DNA of 64,000 nt from NCBI GenBank assembly GCA_949317995.1, contig OX439048.1, forward strand, positions 25,363,495 to 25,427,494, given 5' to 3'. Origin of the DNA: Acholoe squamosa (lineage: Eukaryota > Annelida > Polychaeta > Phyllodocida > Polynoidae). A program made the position numbers and the translations under genes. The notes beneath the pieces are model-generated. The model was not told the origin of the DNA and did no database searches. It worked only from the letters and a program-made list of their open reading frames with translations. Position 1 is the stretch's first letter; every line of letters starts with the position of its first letter. Positions 1-11,377 of the stretch are shown in pieces.

Positions 1-340
1 CTCACGGGGGATGGTCACTCGGGTGATCACTCACCTCGCTAGATGAAACATGTACCTTGTGATAGCACAGGTTCACCACAGATTGTGAGGATCTTGATCA
101 CCCACACTCACCAGGGATGGCAACACGAGTGATCACTCACCTCGCTAGATGAAACGCACACCATGCCATAGCGCAATACCTTAAACGAGGTTGGCGAGGA
201 TCGTGATGACTCACACTGAACAGGGATGGCAAGGCGATTGATCACTCACCTCGCTAGATGAAATGCGCACCATGTCATAGCGCAGGTTCACCATGGATGG
301 CGACGCTGGTGATCACTCACCTTGTTAGATGAAAAGCTCA
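1..340. repeat. Degenerate tandem repeat in GAD intron
   Basis: The motif GATCACTCACCTCGCTAGAT recurs at about 25, 140, 240 and (diverged) 311, with spacings of roughly 115, 100 and 71 bases. The array is cut by the left edge of the window. No coding function is seen. Confidence 0.7.
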
Positions 341-689
341 TGATCATCGACATTGGTAATCATGCAGCCTCACATCTGCCAGATCAAAGTATGTTTTGCC
401 AGAGAAGGTATTGCCATATGTATCTTCCCTCTAACCACAGACAAGGTGTTCATGTAGATATTTTTCCTGTAACCAGAGAAAAGGTGTTTATGGATAGTTG
501 CTTTCAATTTAGAGATACCTCTATCTAAATTCAATCGATATTTTCTCTGTATAATCTTGTTTGATTCAACTCTGAAGTATTACATAGAAATCAGTGTGAA
601 ATAAAGCACATTTGATACGTATGGGACTTGTACTTCATGCCCACACTTCCTAGATAGGCTACATGTTGAAAAGTGATGCAGAGTTGAAC

Positions 690-1295
690 TTTGGTGGTGA
701 TAAGTTGCCATTCTGGGTGAGAGTGAGTGACAGATGATGCAATCCTCAGAGAGCATTGACTTGGAGTGACACAAATTCACGCATTGAGTGAGACTAATGT
801 TGGCAATGGTGGTGATAAGTCGCCATTTTGTGTGAGAGTTGATGACAGTGGCACACACTCACACAGCGAGTGACATCCATGTCAGAGATGGTGGTGATAA
901 ATCACCATTTTGAGAGAAGATTAACTAGAAGTGACAGAAACTCACGCAGTGAGTGAGAGCCATGTGGCAATGCAGGTGAAAAGTCGCCATTCTGAGTGAG
1001 AGTTGACAGACAGTGGCACATATTGACGGAGTGAGTGAGATCCATGTTGGCGATGGTGGTGATAAGTCGCCATTCTGAGTGAGAACTGACTGGGAGTGGC
1101 ACATAATCACACAGTGAGTCAGATCCATGTTGACGATGGTTGTGATAAGCCGCCATTCTGAGTGAGGGATGACAAGGCGTGGCACATACTTACGCAGTGA
1201 GTGAGATCATGTTGGCGACTGTTTTGATAAATCGCCATGCCATGTGAGACTGACACACAGTGGCGAAAGATGACGCAGTGAGTTATCACTCCAAA
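690..1295. repeat. 83-bp minisatellite, about seven copies
   Basis: The core GGTGGTGATAAGTCGCCATT and variants recur near 693, 808, 890, 973, 1056, 1139 and 1222, so the period is 83 bases for all but the first interval. Overlapping antisense open frames here are by-products of the repeat. Confidence 0.8.
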
Positions 1296-1379
1296 AGGAG
1301 TCACCATTGATGACCAATCATGGCGACAGATAACAACAATTTGCTGGGAAGTCTTTTTACCCAAATTTATATCCAATTT

Positions 1380-1860
1380 AGCCTATTCTGACACATTTTG
1401 ACCTAATGAGACCCAATTTGGCCTAATTGTCAAGTTTGACCTTTTGTTACCAAGAATTCATTTAATTTGACATATTTTGACCAATTTTGGCCTATATTGA
1501 CAAATTTTTATCAAATTTGAGACAATTTACCCAATTGGCCCATTTTGGTTAATCTTACCTGTTACATCCAGAATCAGTCCAATTAATTTTGATCTATTTT
1601 GACCAATTTTGACCTAATTTGACCCAATAAGCCCATTGTTGGCCAATTAGATCTGCTTTATCCAGAATGGATCCAATTACACCTAATATAAATCCTTCTC
1701 ACCTGATTTGACCAAATTTGCCGAATTTGACCCAACTAGCCTATCTTCGGCTAAGTTGACCATTTTTACCCAGACTTTGTCCACTTTGACCTGTTTTGAC
1801 CGATTCTGACCTAATTTGAGTAATTTGACCCAGTTAGCCTATTTTGGATCAGTGGCCTGT
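1380..1860. repeat. Degenerate short-period repeat TTTTGACC(T)AAT
   Basis: The strings TTTGACC, TTTGGCC and GACCCAAT recur every 10 to 20 bases with much variation. It is low-complexity intronic DNA with no gene. Confidence 0.6.
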
Positions 1861-1949
1861 TTTAGAGAAAGGAAATATCATTGATAATCCATTTGAAGGA
1901 TAGAAGTTTTGAGATTATAGTAACTTTTTGAAACACAGGGACCTGGCAT

Positions 1950-2050
1950 GTCCCTATCCTACAAAATATGGTCCCTATCCCACAAATATTTGTGTGATAG
2001 AGGCAAAATGGACATGGCCCCTACATCTCAAAATTTTGTAGGATAGGGAC
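1950..2050. repeat. Inverted repeat (hairpin)
   Basis: An 18-base sequence at 1950-1967 is perfectly complementary to 2033-2050 (GTCCCTATCCTACAAAAT and its reverse complement), with a 65-base loop. Related CCCTATCC/TAGGGAC strings lie further on to about 2140. It may be the core of a small MITE. Confidence 0.7.
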
Positions 2051-2474
2051 TTTTTGTAGGTTAGGGGCTTTAGGTGGGCCCTAAATCTCCAACGGCCCCT
2101 ATCCCACACATTGTTTAGGGAAAGGGACATTCTGAGACTTAGGGGCCTCACAAGGGTCATACAAGTATCTTTGAGACGGTCCAGACCAAACAACATAATT
2201 ATATGTCACTACTCTGGCAAAAAGAAATTTATAACCTACGTTCTTAGGTAATGTATTTTTATCAACCTAGGTTTCAGGTATCTATCTTAAGAATTTTTAA
2301 GATAATCAGAATTCATAAAAATGCTCCTACAGTAGTGAATTCGTGAATGTAGGCTATTCCATGAATTGAGAACATGGAATTCTTGCTTGGAGCTATGTGA
2401 CAGGTTCACGTTCTACATCCATTCCATACTTCCTCCCTGCTCCCTTCTACAATGGTTCTCTATTTCCCCCACAG

Positions 2475-2648
2475 GTGGCACCACGTATTAAGGCCCGGAT
2501 GATGGAGAGTGGAAACACCATGGTGGGCTACCAGCCCATTGATGACAAACCCAACTTCTTCAGGATGGTCATATCCAACCCAGGGGTCATCGAGTCAGAT
2601 ATCGACTTCCTTATCTCTGAGATAGAACGGCTTGGGGAGGAAGAGTAA
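2475..2648 (+). CDS. GAD: Glutamate decarboxylase, last coding exon (partial gene)
   Basis: This exon encodes the C-terminal 57 residues of a pyridoxal-phosphate-dependent glutamate decarboxylase, the enzyme that makes GABA from glutamate. It follows a pyrimidine-rich acceptor ending at 2474 (CCCCCACAG) and starts in phase 0 with V-A-P-R-I-K. The run [13 protein letters not shown], then [10 protein letters not shown], then [11 protein letters not shown] matches the conserved GAD1/GAD2 C-terminus more closely than cysteine sulfinate decarboxylase or GADL1. The stop is TAA at 2646-2648. Earlier exons, including the cofactor lysine, lie left of the window. The open frame upstream of 2475 is intron. 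I am sure of the family; the vertebrate paralogue it best matches is not decided. Confidence 0.9.
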   Translation: MAPRIKARMMESGNTMVGYQPIDDKPNFFRMVISNPGVIESDIDFLISEIERLGEEE

Positions 2649-2770
2649 ATGTGGGCAAGTTTAGATATGGATTGTGTGACTATAGAGGTAAGAGAATGTT
2701 TAGGTGTGGAGGAATTACAGCACAGTTAAATGGAGAGAACCTGGGAGATATGGTTAATTCTAAAAGCCAG

Positions 2771-2776
2771 AATAAA
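2771..2776 (+). promoter_or_regulatory. Polyadenylation signal AATAAA of GAD
   Basis: A canonical AATAAA lies about 120 bases after the GAD stop codon and is the likely 3' end signal of that gene. Confidence 0.6.
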
Positions 2777-3983
2777 GATGCAATCAGTAAGATAGGCTGC
2801 TGAGAAAGGAAAAAGAATGAGCGATCGAGGAGGGGTGGGGCTAGATGTTTTATTGTGGCAATATTGCATTAAAAATTAAACCCAAAACGGGATACTTATT
2901 ACATCTAAAACTCCAATCTAATATCAAATTTAATCTTTTTCAACATTGTCTACGCAAATAAATTTCCTTGTTAAGGTTAAAGTCAATACTTCAATATCAA
3001 GTTGCTAGAAATTTAATGGTTAAAGAATCATAATAAATTTACAGTTATAGACTACAGGATTTTAGATACACCTAAATCACAACCAAAAACATTTATGTTA
3101 CGTAACAAAAGATTCTGAATTAAAAAAAAGGGAAAATCCTCTATGAACTGATGGATATAATATACTATACAAATATTATTGGTGATGCATCTTAAAGGTA
3201 TTATTTTACTAGTTATTATAGAAATATACTTGTTATAAGAATGCTACAGCCATTCAGTGGTTTGACCTCTTTCACAACTTATGGATAATTGTCAGTGGTT
3301 ATTGTTAAAGAAAACTTATTTGTTGACAACTTATAAAATGTATTAATTGTAATATCCTGCAGCAAGTGGGATAGGTCCACTTTCAGTGTCGTAGGGGCGG
3401 AGTGTTCAGTCTAGATTGATGTATTGATATTGACGCTAATCAATTGTAATTAGATTAGTGATAGTAAGTGATAAGCACATGATAATATATATGGTTATCT
3501 ACATATAGTTTGGCATACACTGTGTAGATTACAGGAGTGAGTGATAGATCTGAGTTGTAATGTACCCTCAAAATTAAATAACTTAAATATTAGGAATTAC
3601 AAGTATATTACAATTTGAAGTAAATGTTCACTAGAAAGTGTTCATAGTGAAGAGAATAGTTAAGCAATGATAATCAAGTGATTTGATATGTGGTTGATCC
3701 ATTACAATTCTTTGTAATATTGCAAACTATAGGAGATAAATGTCGTAACAGTTAAATATGTGGAAAAAAGGAGAAAATCATCTGGCAAGATATTGCTTAA
3801 CTAATAATGGGAGTATGCATCATGGCTACCAATGGATGTTAATGGGCATTGTGCATTAATGATGTATAGGGTTAAAAGGTTTCTCATGGCAAATCTTTGA
3901 GGGCTATTATCTTGATCACATGTAGGGCAGTTAGTATCTTAATACTACGCTGGTGTCCTGCAGGTATTGTGGGCATATATGTG

Positions 3984-3985
3984 GG

Positions 3986-4037
<52 letters not shown>

Positions 4038-4039
4038 CA

Positions 4040-4090
<51 letters not shown>

Positions 4091-4108
4091 TATATTATAT
4101 TGTGGGTA
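3984..4108. repeat. (TA)n microsatellite
   Basis: Nearly uninterrupted TA dinucleotide run. The open frame across it is an artefact. Confidence 0.95.
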
Positions 4109-6649
4109 TGCATTTCTTCAATAATTATACAGGCAGGTAGCCAGCCAATCTTAATACTAGCATAGGTAAGGTAGTTCCTGTTGGCAAGCTTAGATTTTTG
4201 GACATGTAATTGATGGATAAAATGTTAAAACATTGTTACAAAGCATGTGATATACATTTTGCTGGTTATTAGGTGAATAAACCTAATTTAAACATTATGA
4301 TAGCGCAGGCGCATGGACTTAGTTCCTATACTCAACCCTTTCCGGTCAACATCTGTATCTATTTCCTGATGCTCAAATCTATGTGGTGATCTAGTTGTCT
4401 CTGTTAACATTGATTCATTCGTCACACCTTGTACAGTGAAGGGTAACAAGTAAACTAAATGTCTAATCTAGATTCAACCTGATTTCCATAGATTCTGTGG
4501 TGTTCATAATAGCCTTATAGCACGCACACACCACAGTAGGTTTGTCCTCTAAGCACTTTGATTTTGAATACCACCTGAAGATTCCTAAACTTCCTCTGGA
4601 GGGCAATTCTCAATAATGCTTAATAACATTATTGAGAAATTCCATTTTGAAGCTGTTCCTCAACTGATTAAGGAACATTTTAAAGAGACTTGTTACTAAA
4701 GAATTACCAGGCTGACTATAAGGGAACATGGACAAATGTTTATTCAAATAAACACTGAGTAACATATATGTATGTATACTTGGATGTTAACATTATAATC
4801 TTATCTAACTACCAATCTACAGAACATTCATCAATATTTGTTTCCATAAGAGTAAAAATATATACCCTTACACTTATAGAATACATTATCTGTGATCATA
4901 TATAGCTGATGACTAGAACGTACGCGTGTACTATAGATGTAGAAAGGATGGTTGTGCTAGTCAACTAGACGTTTATGTTAAGCAATCACTCATTGAATAA
5001 AGGTACATGTATTGGGAAAATGTTCTGTTATTTCATCTGGGTCTTTCATGCCATTTCCTCACACATCAAGCAACTAGTTGTGGGCCAGCAAGCAGAAATT
5101 GGGGTTCCTGCAGGATTTAGTACCCACTATGGGCTAGAATAGGAAAGATATGCCTAAAACATTAATAGGGTACTTTTCTATGGAGAATTCAATGATTTTT
5201 GATAGAATGTAATATTTTGGGTGAAAAGGTTCCAAATTAGGCTTGTAAAAAGAACATTTTTGGGCCTAAATATGTATTTTTGTTGATTTCTGTTACCATG
5301 CCATGGGAACATGATTTCCATTCTTAATAGGAAAATCAATGATCTCATTCGAAAGAATTTTTCACCAGGTTTACTATGGTGAAAACAGAACGAAAATACC
5401 ATTTCTAGATCAAAAGTTATAGGAAAAGAATAAGAAAATTATGCTAATGTAGCTAATTAGCATAAATTATGCTAATTATAGATGTATCTCACGACCAATT
5501 AGGTGTAGAGCTTATTACCATTCAGAAATGGTCATACCTACCCATATTTAGCAAACCATTCCCCTGAAACTGACGGGAGTATCTTCTCTTGCAATATATC
5601 ACTGGAAAGCTAGTGATCTGAATTTTAAAGTTGACTTTTAGCACGGAGCACCCTTTCTCCTTACCTCTAAACAATTTTAAGCAATCATAGTGGGACTCAG
5701 TCAATTTTTTTATTATTTAATTCATACCATTGGGCTGTGGTTCAAACCTTCGAACCCTTCTTTATGATCGGTCTAATATCAAAATTAGATAAGAACCTAA
5801 GGCTTCTAAACCACCATTAAAACTATGCTATCTATTTGGGAGTACCCCCTAATAATGGAGGTGTAGTGGGGCTATAAGATAAATATCCCTTTGATTTGTT
5901 GCACTACATATTTACGTGAAAACGGACTTTTAATATTTAAAAAATATAGCAGGGTATGTAAAAGAAGAATACCTGTATGTAAGTTTGTGTAACGTATATG
6001 ATATGACATAGCACTTGACAGTAGGTGATGGCAGGTGCTGGCCCTTATGTTGATAAAGGAAGAATGAGATGTTGTGAGAGAACAGACACTCTCCTATTTT
6101 GGCAGAGTCCCATATCAACTGCACCAAAGGTTAGTTCTTCAAAATAGACCCCCTTATTTAAACAGGATCTTCTTTGACCGATAACTGGCTGCTTAACAAA
6201 ACAAATGCGAAGTGCGAGGTCATGATAACATTTACACTACATGGCAATACACTGTCCTAAGCAGAAAGGTAATGCTCTCTTATCTGGAGGCTGTTGCGAA
6301 AAGAATTGGACCAAATTCTCACTGTAGCTATTTGATCTTCCAATTCTCGGCTCTTCCCCACCCTGAGAATCGACTTCCTCAGAGAATTGGTTCCTACTTG
6401 AGAATTACACCCCTAGGGAATTAAAGGAGGGAACTAGCCAAGAACTGGTCCTCCATTGGGAAGCATTTATCAATTCCTGACCAGACCTAAACCACTTCCA
6501 ATTCCCTTTTGGTAACACAACAGAGAATTGATTCCCTGAGGCCAGTCAGTTCCATTTCGGGAATAGCACCTTCGACAGAACCAGGATTTTTTTATATGAA
6601 TCTGCACTCATATATGTCATGTGATTAGGAATTAAACATTCAAGAGTTG

Positions 6650-6833
<184 letters not shown>

Positions 6834-7273
6834 ACAGTATTAACCTAAATACGTTTAACTTCTAAACACCTTCATGACAGTGTATCTATTTGATCAGCAT
6901 TGATTTTTTACAACGAGTTTCAAGAGTTGATATAGCGCCAATTGGTGTGGTGGACGTCTCAAGTTATGTGAAGTTTTCTTAGTGAATTTACCCTAGATGC
7001 AACAGCTATCTTTTCCAGTTCGTGTTAAATTGTTTCTGATGTTAAAAAGAACCTTCAATATCTACTGTATATGTGGATGTTAACCTGTGACCTCCACCTA
7101 AACCCTACACCTAGTCAACCTTCATTTCCGCTCACCTTGGCCATGGAATCAGACTCTAGCCAGTCACAATGATATCCTGTTATCAGGCAAACTGGTTCAG
7201 AGTCTGAATGATACTCCCCCTATAGGTATCACAACAAAGGTTTAAACATCAGATGATGGTAAACCATCATACA

Positions 7274-7316
7274 ATGTACTACTCTGTGCTACTGGTGCTG
7301 GGGCTCCTTAGTGGAG
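7274..7316 (+). CDS. Lectin gene exon 1: signal peptide
   Basis: ATG followed by hydrophobic residues (MYYSVLLVLGLLSG) ends at the donor GTAGGT in phase 1. Joined to exon 2 it gives ...SGALAVTCPPGW, a typical cleavable signal peptide directly before the first CTLD. The first-exon role is inferred from the hydrophobic run and the phase match. Confidence 0.6.
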
Positions 7317-7440
7317 GTAGGTATACCAATCCATAATCCATCAAATGATGTCTTCTTTAAAAAGCATATTATATAGAACTCAATTTCAACACAACACATA
7401 CTAATGCAATTTTCTTGAGTACTTCTGTAGGACATTTCTC

Positions 7441-7648
7441 AATGGGTGAGACCAATCCTGATTGGTCTATGTATTGATACGGTCAGTACCACTACTACTC
7501 ACCCACCTGCTACTCCTACACACACACACACACACACACTGCTACTGCTCCCTGGACATACCTGTGGGCAGTGACCCACTACTCCACCCTGCCAGCCTAA
7601 GGGCACACACACATGGGACTCCTCCACTGCTCCAATTTTTTGTTTTTT
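7441..7648 (+). repeat. Split direct repeat A1 (left end of YR element)
   Basis: Starts AATGGGTGAGACCAATCCTG and is repeated almost exactly as A2 at 12471-12672, apart from the length of the internal CA run. It ends at a poly-T tract just inside the gag-like ORF. Confidence 0.9.
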
Positions 7649-9592
7649 TTATGCATCATGGTGGTTTGTTTGGTATGCCAGCAGTCATACCATGGCAACA
7701 AAAAGCACTGCCCCAATTGTGGGGTTCTAAACCACAAACTCACGGAGGAGACCAGGAGTAATGCAGTTTTTCATGAGGAAGAAGGGGGAGACCAAGGAGC
7801 TTCCAATATGGCCACCCCCTTGGGAGAGAGAAGACAGAGTAATACACAACCCCCAAAGTCACCAGAAGCTATTCTCCAGGAGAAGATTGCTATAGCAGAA
7901 GAAAAGGCAGGACTACTCAGAAAAAAAGGTGACCTCTTAGCATTAGAAGAAAGGCTAGCCTCAATTGACTTAGAGAATGCAGAACTGGAGGAAGATTACA
8001 AAAAATCTCTCAAAGACATACAGCAGAAGCAACAGAGTGCTGCACACAAGAGGAGGGGTGCATTCGTAAATTTTCATGATTTGACTGCACCTAATAGCAG
8101 CTATTACCAGGGAGAAGCGTTTACGAACGCATCCAGGAGCAGCAGCAGATACGCCGACGACCGAGCGGAGTACACAACATTTACGAACGCAGCCAGCAGC
8201 GCCAAAGCCGAAGACGGCCGGACCTTGCCGAGCGCCTCCGAAGGCATATCCGACCCGAACACGGCCGGACACATACGGAGATACCCGAACGCCGCCGAAA
8301 ACGGGCTCGGAGAGAGTCGGGGACGATCGGCAGCTACACGGAGAATACCGAACGCCACTTCGGGTTTCTTCGGCGACGTAAACTCCTACAGCGGATTGAA
8401 AAAGAACGGTCAAGGCTTGGATTACGATATGTACCAGAGAGCAAACGCAAGCGGCATATTAACCAACGAGGAGACGCCGAGCGCTGCCGACAGCCTAGGT
8501 CGGAAACTTTCGGATTACGTCGGCTCGGGAAAGTTCGGCAATGTTCGTGAACGCTCGGGAGTGCAAGATGGCGTTCCTTCCGCTTTCGCCGAGGGAGACA
8601 ATTTACAGCAGGAGTTTATGCAATTTTTGGCTGGAAAACAGCAAAAATTGCTCAATCAGGCCAAGCAGAACCCAGTAGGCAGTGCTCCAGTCCCAACCAC
8701 AGCAGCACAGGAGGTACCACAGCTGTATTACTTGGATGGGACACCCTACACTGGGTCTTTGCCTGACACACAACATCAACAACACAGGATCACACCACCC
8801 AAGCTTCCCCCCTCTGCTACCATCCAGGCTGGATTATCAACTGCAGGCCTGACAGCTGAGAATATGGGCGTGGAGGGGGACCTTGCCGGCTACCTGGATG
8901 CAAAGGACCAAGGTGACTTGTTATCCACTTTATTTAAGATAGGTGAAGCTTCTAAGAAAAAGAGGTCACAACACTGGTTAAGGCCAGATTACCACATTCC
9001 CACTGACAAAGTCTACTCTGATATGACATACAGAGAGCTAATATATGGTATGACATGTGTCCAGGAGAAGTTAGCTATTGCTAATTTACCACAGTGGTCT
9101 GCAAAAAGTTATGGTGACCATATGAGATTCGTAGCTAGGAAGGGCCTCAATGCCACTTATACCTCGAGTGCACTAGCTAAATATGAGCATGATCTCACTA
9201 CTAGAGTGATTTCAGGGGAGTTACCCGGATTTCAGACAGCTGAGCACGCATCAGTCTCTGATAATTTGGCCTCCGATAACCTACAGGTGGTACAGGATTT
9301 GAAGGCTGAATTAGCCAGATTAAAAGCAGGTAACAAACAAGGCACTAAAGGTAAAGGCCCCTCTACTCAAAACAGAATCCATTGCCCTACGGATGTTTGT
9401 GCTTTGTTCAATTTCACTAGATGTTGGTATAACCCATGTAACAGGCAACACGTATGCGCGGTGTGCAAGGGCCCCCACCCAGCAAAAGGGGGGTGCAAAA
9501 ATCAACCAACAACCACAAGCAGTGGAGCAAACAATAATGCGGGAGGGGGGTCAGCCTTTTTCGCACCACCGATCCACTCCCGCGTATCTTGA
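7613..9592 (+). CDS. gag: Gag-like protein of YR retrotransposon (659 aa)
   Basis: The ORF begins at ATG 7613 inside repeat A1 and ends at TGA 9590-9592. Residues about 90-130 are charged and probably helical. Residues 165-330 come from a CpG-rich stretch that repeats an N-A motif (TNA, PNA). The C-terminus (about 590-625) carries a cysteine/histidine cluster, C-x(7)-C-x(4)-C-x(4)-H-x-C-x(2)-C..H..C, of the kind also seen in the gag-like ORFs of the two YR elements near 30 and 38 kb. It presumably packages element RNA. The next ORF is in the same frame after this single stop. The upstream ORF 7462-7761 over repeat A is not real. Confidence 0.8.
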   Translation: MGLLHCSNFLFFLCIMVVCLVCQQSYHGNKKHCPNCGVLNHKLTEETRSNAVFHEEEGGDQGASNMATPLGERRQSNTQPPKSPEAILQEKIAIAEEKAGLLRKKGDLLALEERLASIDLENAELEEDYKKSLKDIQQKQQSAAHKRRGAFVNFHDLTAPNSSYYQGEAFTNASRSSSRYADDRAEYTTFTNAASSAKAEDGRTLPSASEGISDPNTAGHIRRYPNAAENGLGESRGRSAATRRIPNATSGFFGDVNSYSGLKKNGQGLDYDMYQRANASGILTNEETPSAADSLGRKLSDYVGSGKFGNVRERSGVQDGVPSAFAEGDNLQQEFMQFLAGKQQKLLNQAKQNPVGSAPVPTTAAQEVPQLYYLDGTPYTGSLPDTQHQQHRITPPKLPPSATIQAGLSTAGLTAENMGVEGDLAGYLDAKDQGDLLSTLFKIGEASKKKRSQHWLRPDYHIPTDKVYSDMTYRELIYGMTCVQEKLAIANLPQWSAKSYGDHMRFVARKGLNATYTSSALAKYEHDLTTRVISGELPGFQTAEHASVSDNLASDNLQVVQDLKAELARLKAGNKQGTKGKGPSTQNRIHCPTDVCALFNFTRCWYNPCNRQHVCAVCKGPHPAKGGCKNQPTTTSSGANNNAGGGSAFFAPPIHSRVS

Positions 9593-9643
9593 TGTACAAA
9601 TAATATTGACGGTGCCCATGATATTCCGGATTCCTACGATCCC

Positions 9644-11377
9644 GTGGTCAATGTAACAACCGACAATTTACCAGACATTTATTGTGATAGAGACTCGCTT
9701 GTGTGTACTTCGGACATATCAGAATTATTGTCAATTTATGTAAGCTATGCTCCATTGTGGGATATTAACTCCACCCATATCCTAAAAGGGGTCAGATCTC
9801 AAATGAAACCCGCAGGCTGGTTATCAATGCTTAGTGGAGGCCCTAATTCAGTTTATGGTACAAATGGTTGGGATTATGACGCCGCATTCCTAATGGACGG
9901 CATAATGCACGGGTTTAAAGTAGTGGACCCAAACACACATATTAGTGAGTATAGCACTAAGAACTATGTACCCCAAGAAGCAAGGAACTTCATTGATAAC
10001 CTGCTAAAGACAGAAGTAGACCAAGGCAAATTGTCTATAGTCACAGCAGCGCCTACTTGCATCCACGCCTTAGGTGCGGTTGAGAAAAGAGATGGCGGTT
10101 ATAGACCGGTAACGGACGCCAGTAGACCAGAAGGTCTATCTATTAATTCACATATGAACGAGACATTCCACCACTTTAGTTACACTAGCATCGATGATGT
10201 GACCAAGGTGCTCCGACCCGGTATGTTCATGGCAGTCACAGACATTTCCGCAGCATACCGCTCTATTATGATTAGGCCAAGCGATAGGCAATTCCAGGGC
10301 CTACAGTGGACATTCGACTCACAGAAAGTGTATTTAGTGGACAACTTCGTGTCATTCGGCACTAGAATGGCTGCATTCCTCTTTAATAGGATTACTGACA
10401 GCATAGCTCGTTATATGAGAGCTAACGGTTATTATTGCTTTAATTATCTCGATGACTTACTTACTATGGGTAACTCATATGCGGAGTGCCAAAAAGCACA
10501 GTTGTTTCTACATAGCACACTCCACTCGTTGGGCTTTTTCTTATCCTATAAGAAGGTCCTTTCACCTGCACAAGTTCAAATTTATCTAGGGATAGAAATT
10601 GACTCACTAGAAATGTGCCTCAGACTACCGGAGAGCAAGATCAATAAATTGCACAGTGAGCTACGTTTCTTTGTAGGTCGCCGAAGGGCAACCAAGAAAC
10701 AGCTGCGCCGTTTATGCGGGATCTTAGCACACTGCTCTACTTTAGTCAGGGGGGGCAGGACATTCTCTCACAGAGTCATAGGCATGTTATCTGCGTTCAC
10801 GAGCTCTAAAAGGTACATAACCCTCTCTACCGGGTTCTTCAAGGACCTAGACTGGTGGCTAAGATTCGCAAAGTGGTTTAATGGCGAAGCAAAAATTGTC
10901 AGTACTCTACCGTCCACAAAAAGTGACTTATACATGGACGCATCAGACAGGGGTTACGGTGTCAGGTACGGCAAGGACTGGATATGTGCAGGTTGGGGAT
11001 GCAGGATCAGTATGAATATAGACAGTCATGGACACTGCCTCCCGCCACCTAGTCAATTTGTGCCTGAAAACATAAACATCAGGGAGCTATACCCCATCTT
11101 AATGGCGATTAATAGGTGGGGACCTTTGTGGCGCAATAGGAAAATTGTCTGTTACACGGATAACACCCATGTAGTAAGCGCACTGAATAAGGGCAAAAGT
11201 ACAAATACAAGAGCGATGGACTTCCTGAGAGAACTGTTTTGGCTTACAGCTCTTTATAACTGCCATATTGTAGCATTACATATCCCAGGACGACTTAATG
11301 TCCTTGCAGATGCTTTGTCAAGAGTGTTATATTACCCGCATAACCTTCCTATGTATCTATGTTGTAGCGGCGGCTAA
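9644..11377 (+). CDS. pol: Reverse transcriptase-RNase H of YR retrotransposon
   Basis: The reading frame is open from 9593, directly after the gag stop and in the same frame; 9644 is a GTG, so the true start is not an ATG near here. The reverse transcriptase has the catalytic FNYLDDLLTMG motif at about 10445 and a conserved GVEKR-like GAVEKRDGGYRPV segment near 10070. RNase H follows, with MDASDRGYGVR near 10935, INIRELYPI near 11080 and a C-terminal VLADALSR. It overlaps the recombinase ORF by 80 bases. It would copy element RNA to DNA in the cell. Confidence 0.85.
   Translation: MVNVTTDNLPDIYCDRDSLVCTSDISELLSIYVSYAPLWDINSTHILKGVRSQMKPAGWLSMLSGGPNSVYGTNGWDYDAAFLMDGIMHGFKVVDPNTHISEYSTKNYVPQEARNFIDNLLKTEVDQGKLSIVTAAPTCIHALGAVEKRDGGYRPVTDASRPEGLSINSHMNETFHHFSYTSIDDVTKVLRPGMFMAVTDISAAYRSIMIRPSDRQFQGLQWTFDSQKVYLVDNFVSFGTRMAAFLFNRITDSIARYMRANGYYCFNYLDDLLTMGNSYAECQKAQLFLHSTLHSLGFFLSYKKVLSPAQVQIYLGIEIDSLEMCLRLPESKINKLHSELRFFVGRRRATKKQLRRLCGILAHCSTLVRGGRTFSHRVIGMLSAFTSSKRYITLSTGFFKDLDWWLRFAKWFNGEAKIVSTLPSTKSDLYMDASDRGYGVRYGKDWICAGWGCRISMNIDSHGHCLPPPSQFVPENINIRELYPILMAINRWGPLWRNRKIVCYTDNTHVVSALNKGKSTNTRAMDFLRELFWLTALYNCHIVALHIPGRLNVLADALSRVLYYPHNLPMYLCCSGG

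Noticed and set aside
580-1376. Antisense ORFs of 84-92 codons
   Set aside because: They read through the 83-bp minisatellite and repeat the same peptide.
7462-7761. 99-codon ORF over repeat A1
   Set aside because: It is built on a CA microsatellite, its counterpart over A2 is different, and it overlaps the real gag-like ORF.
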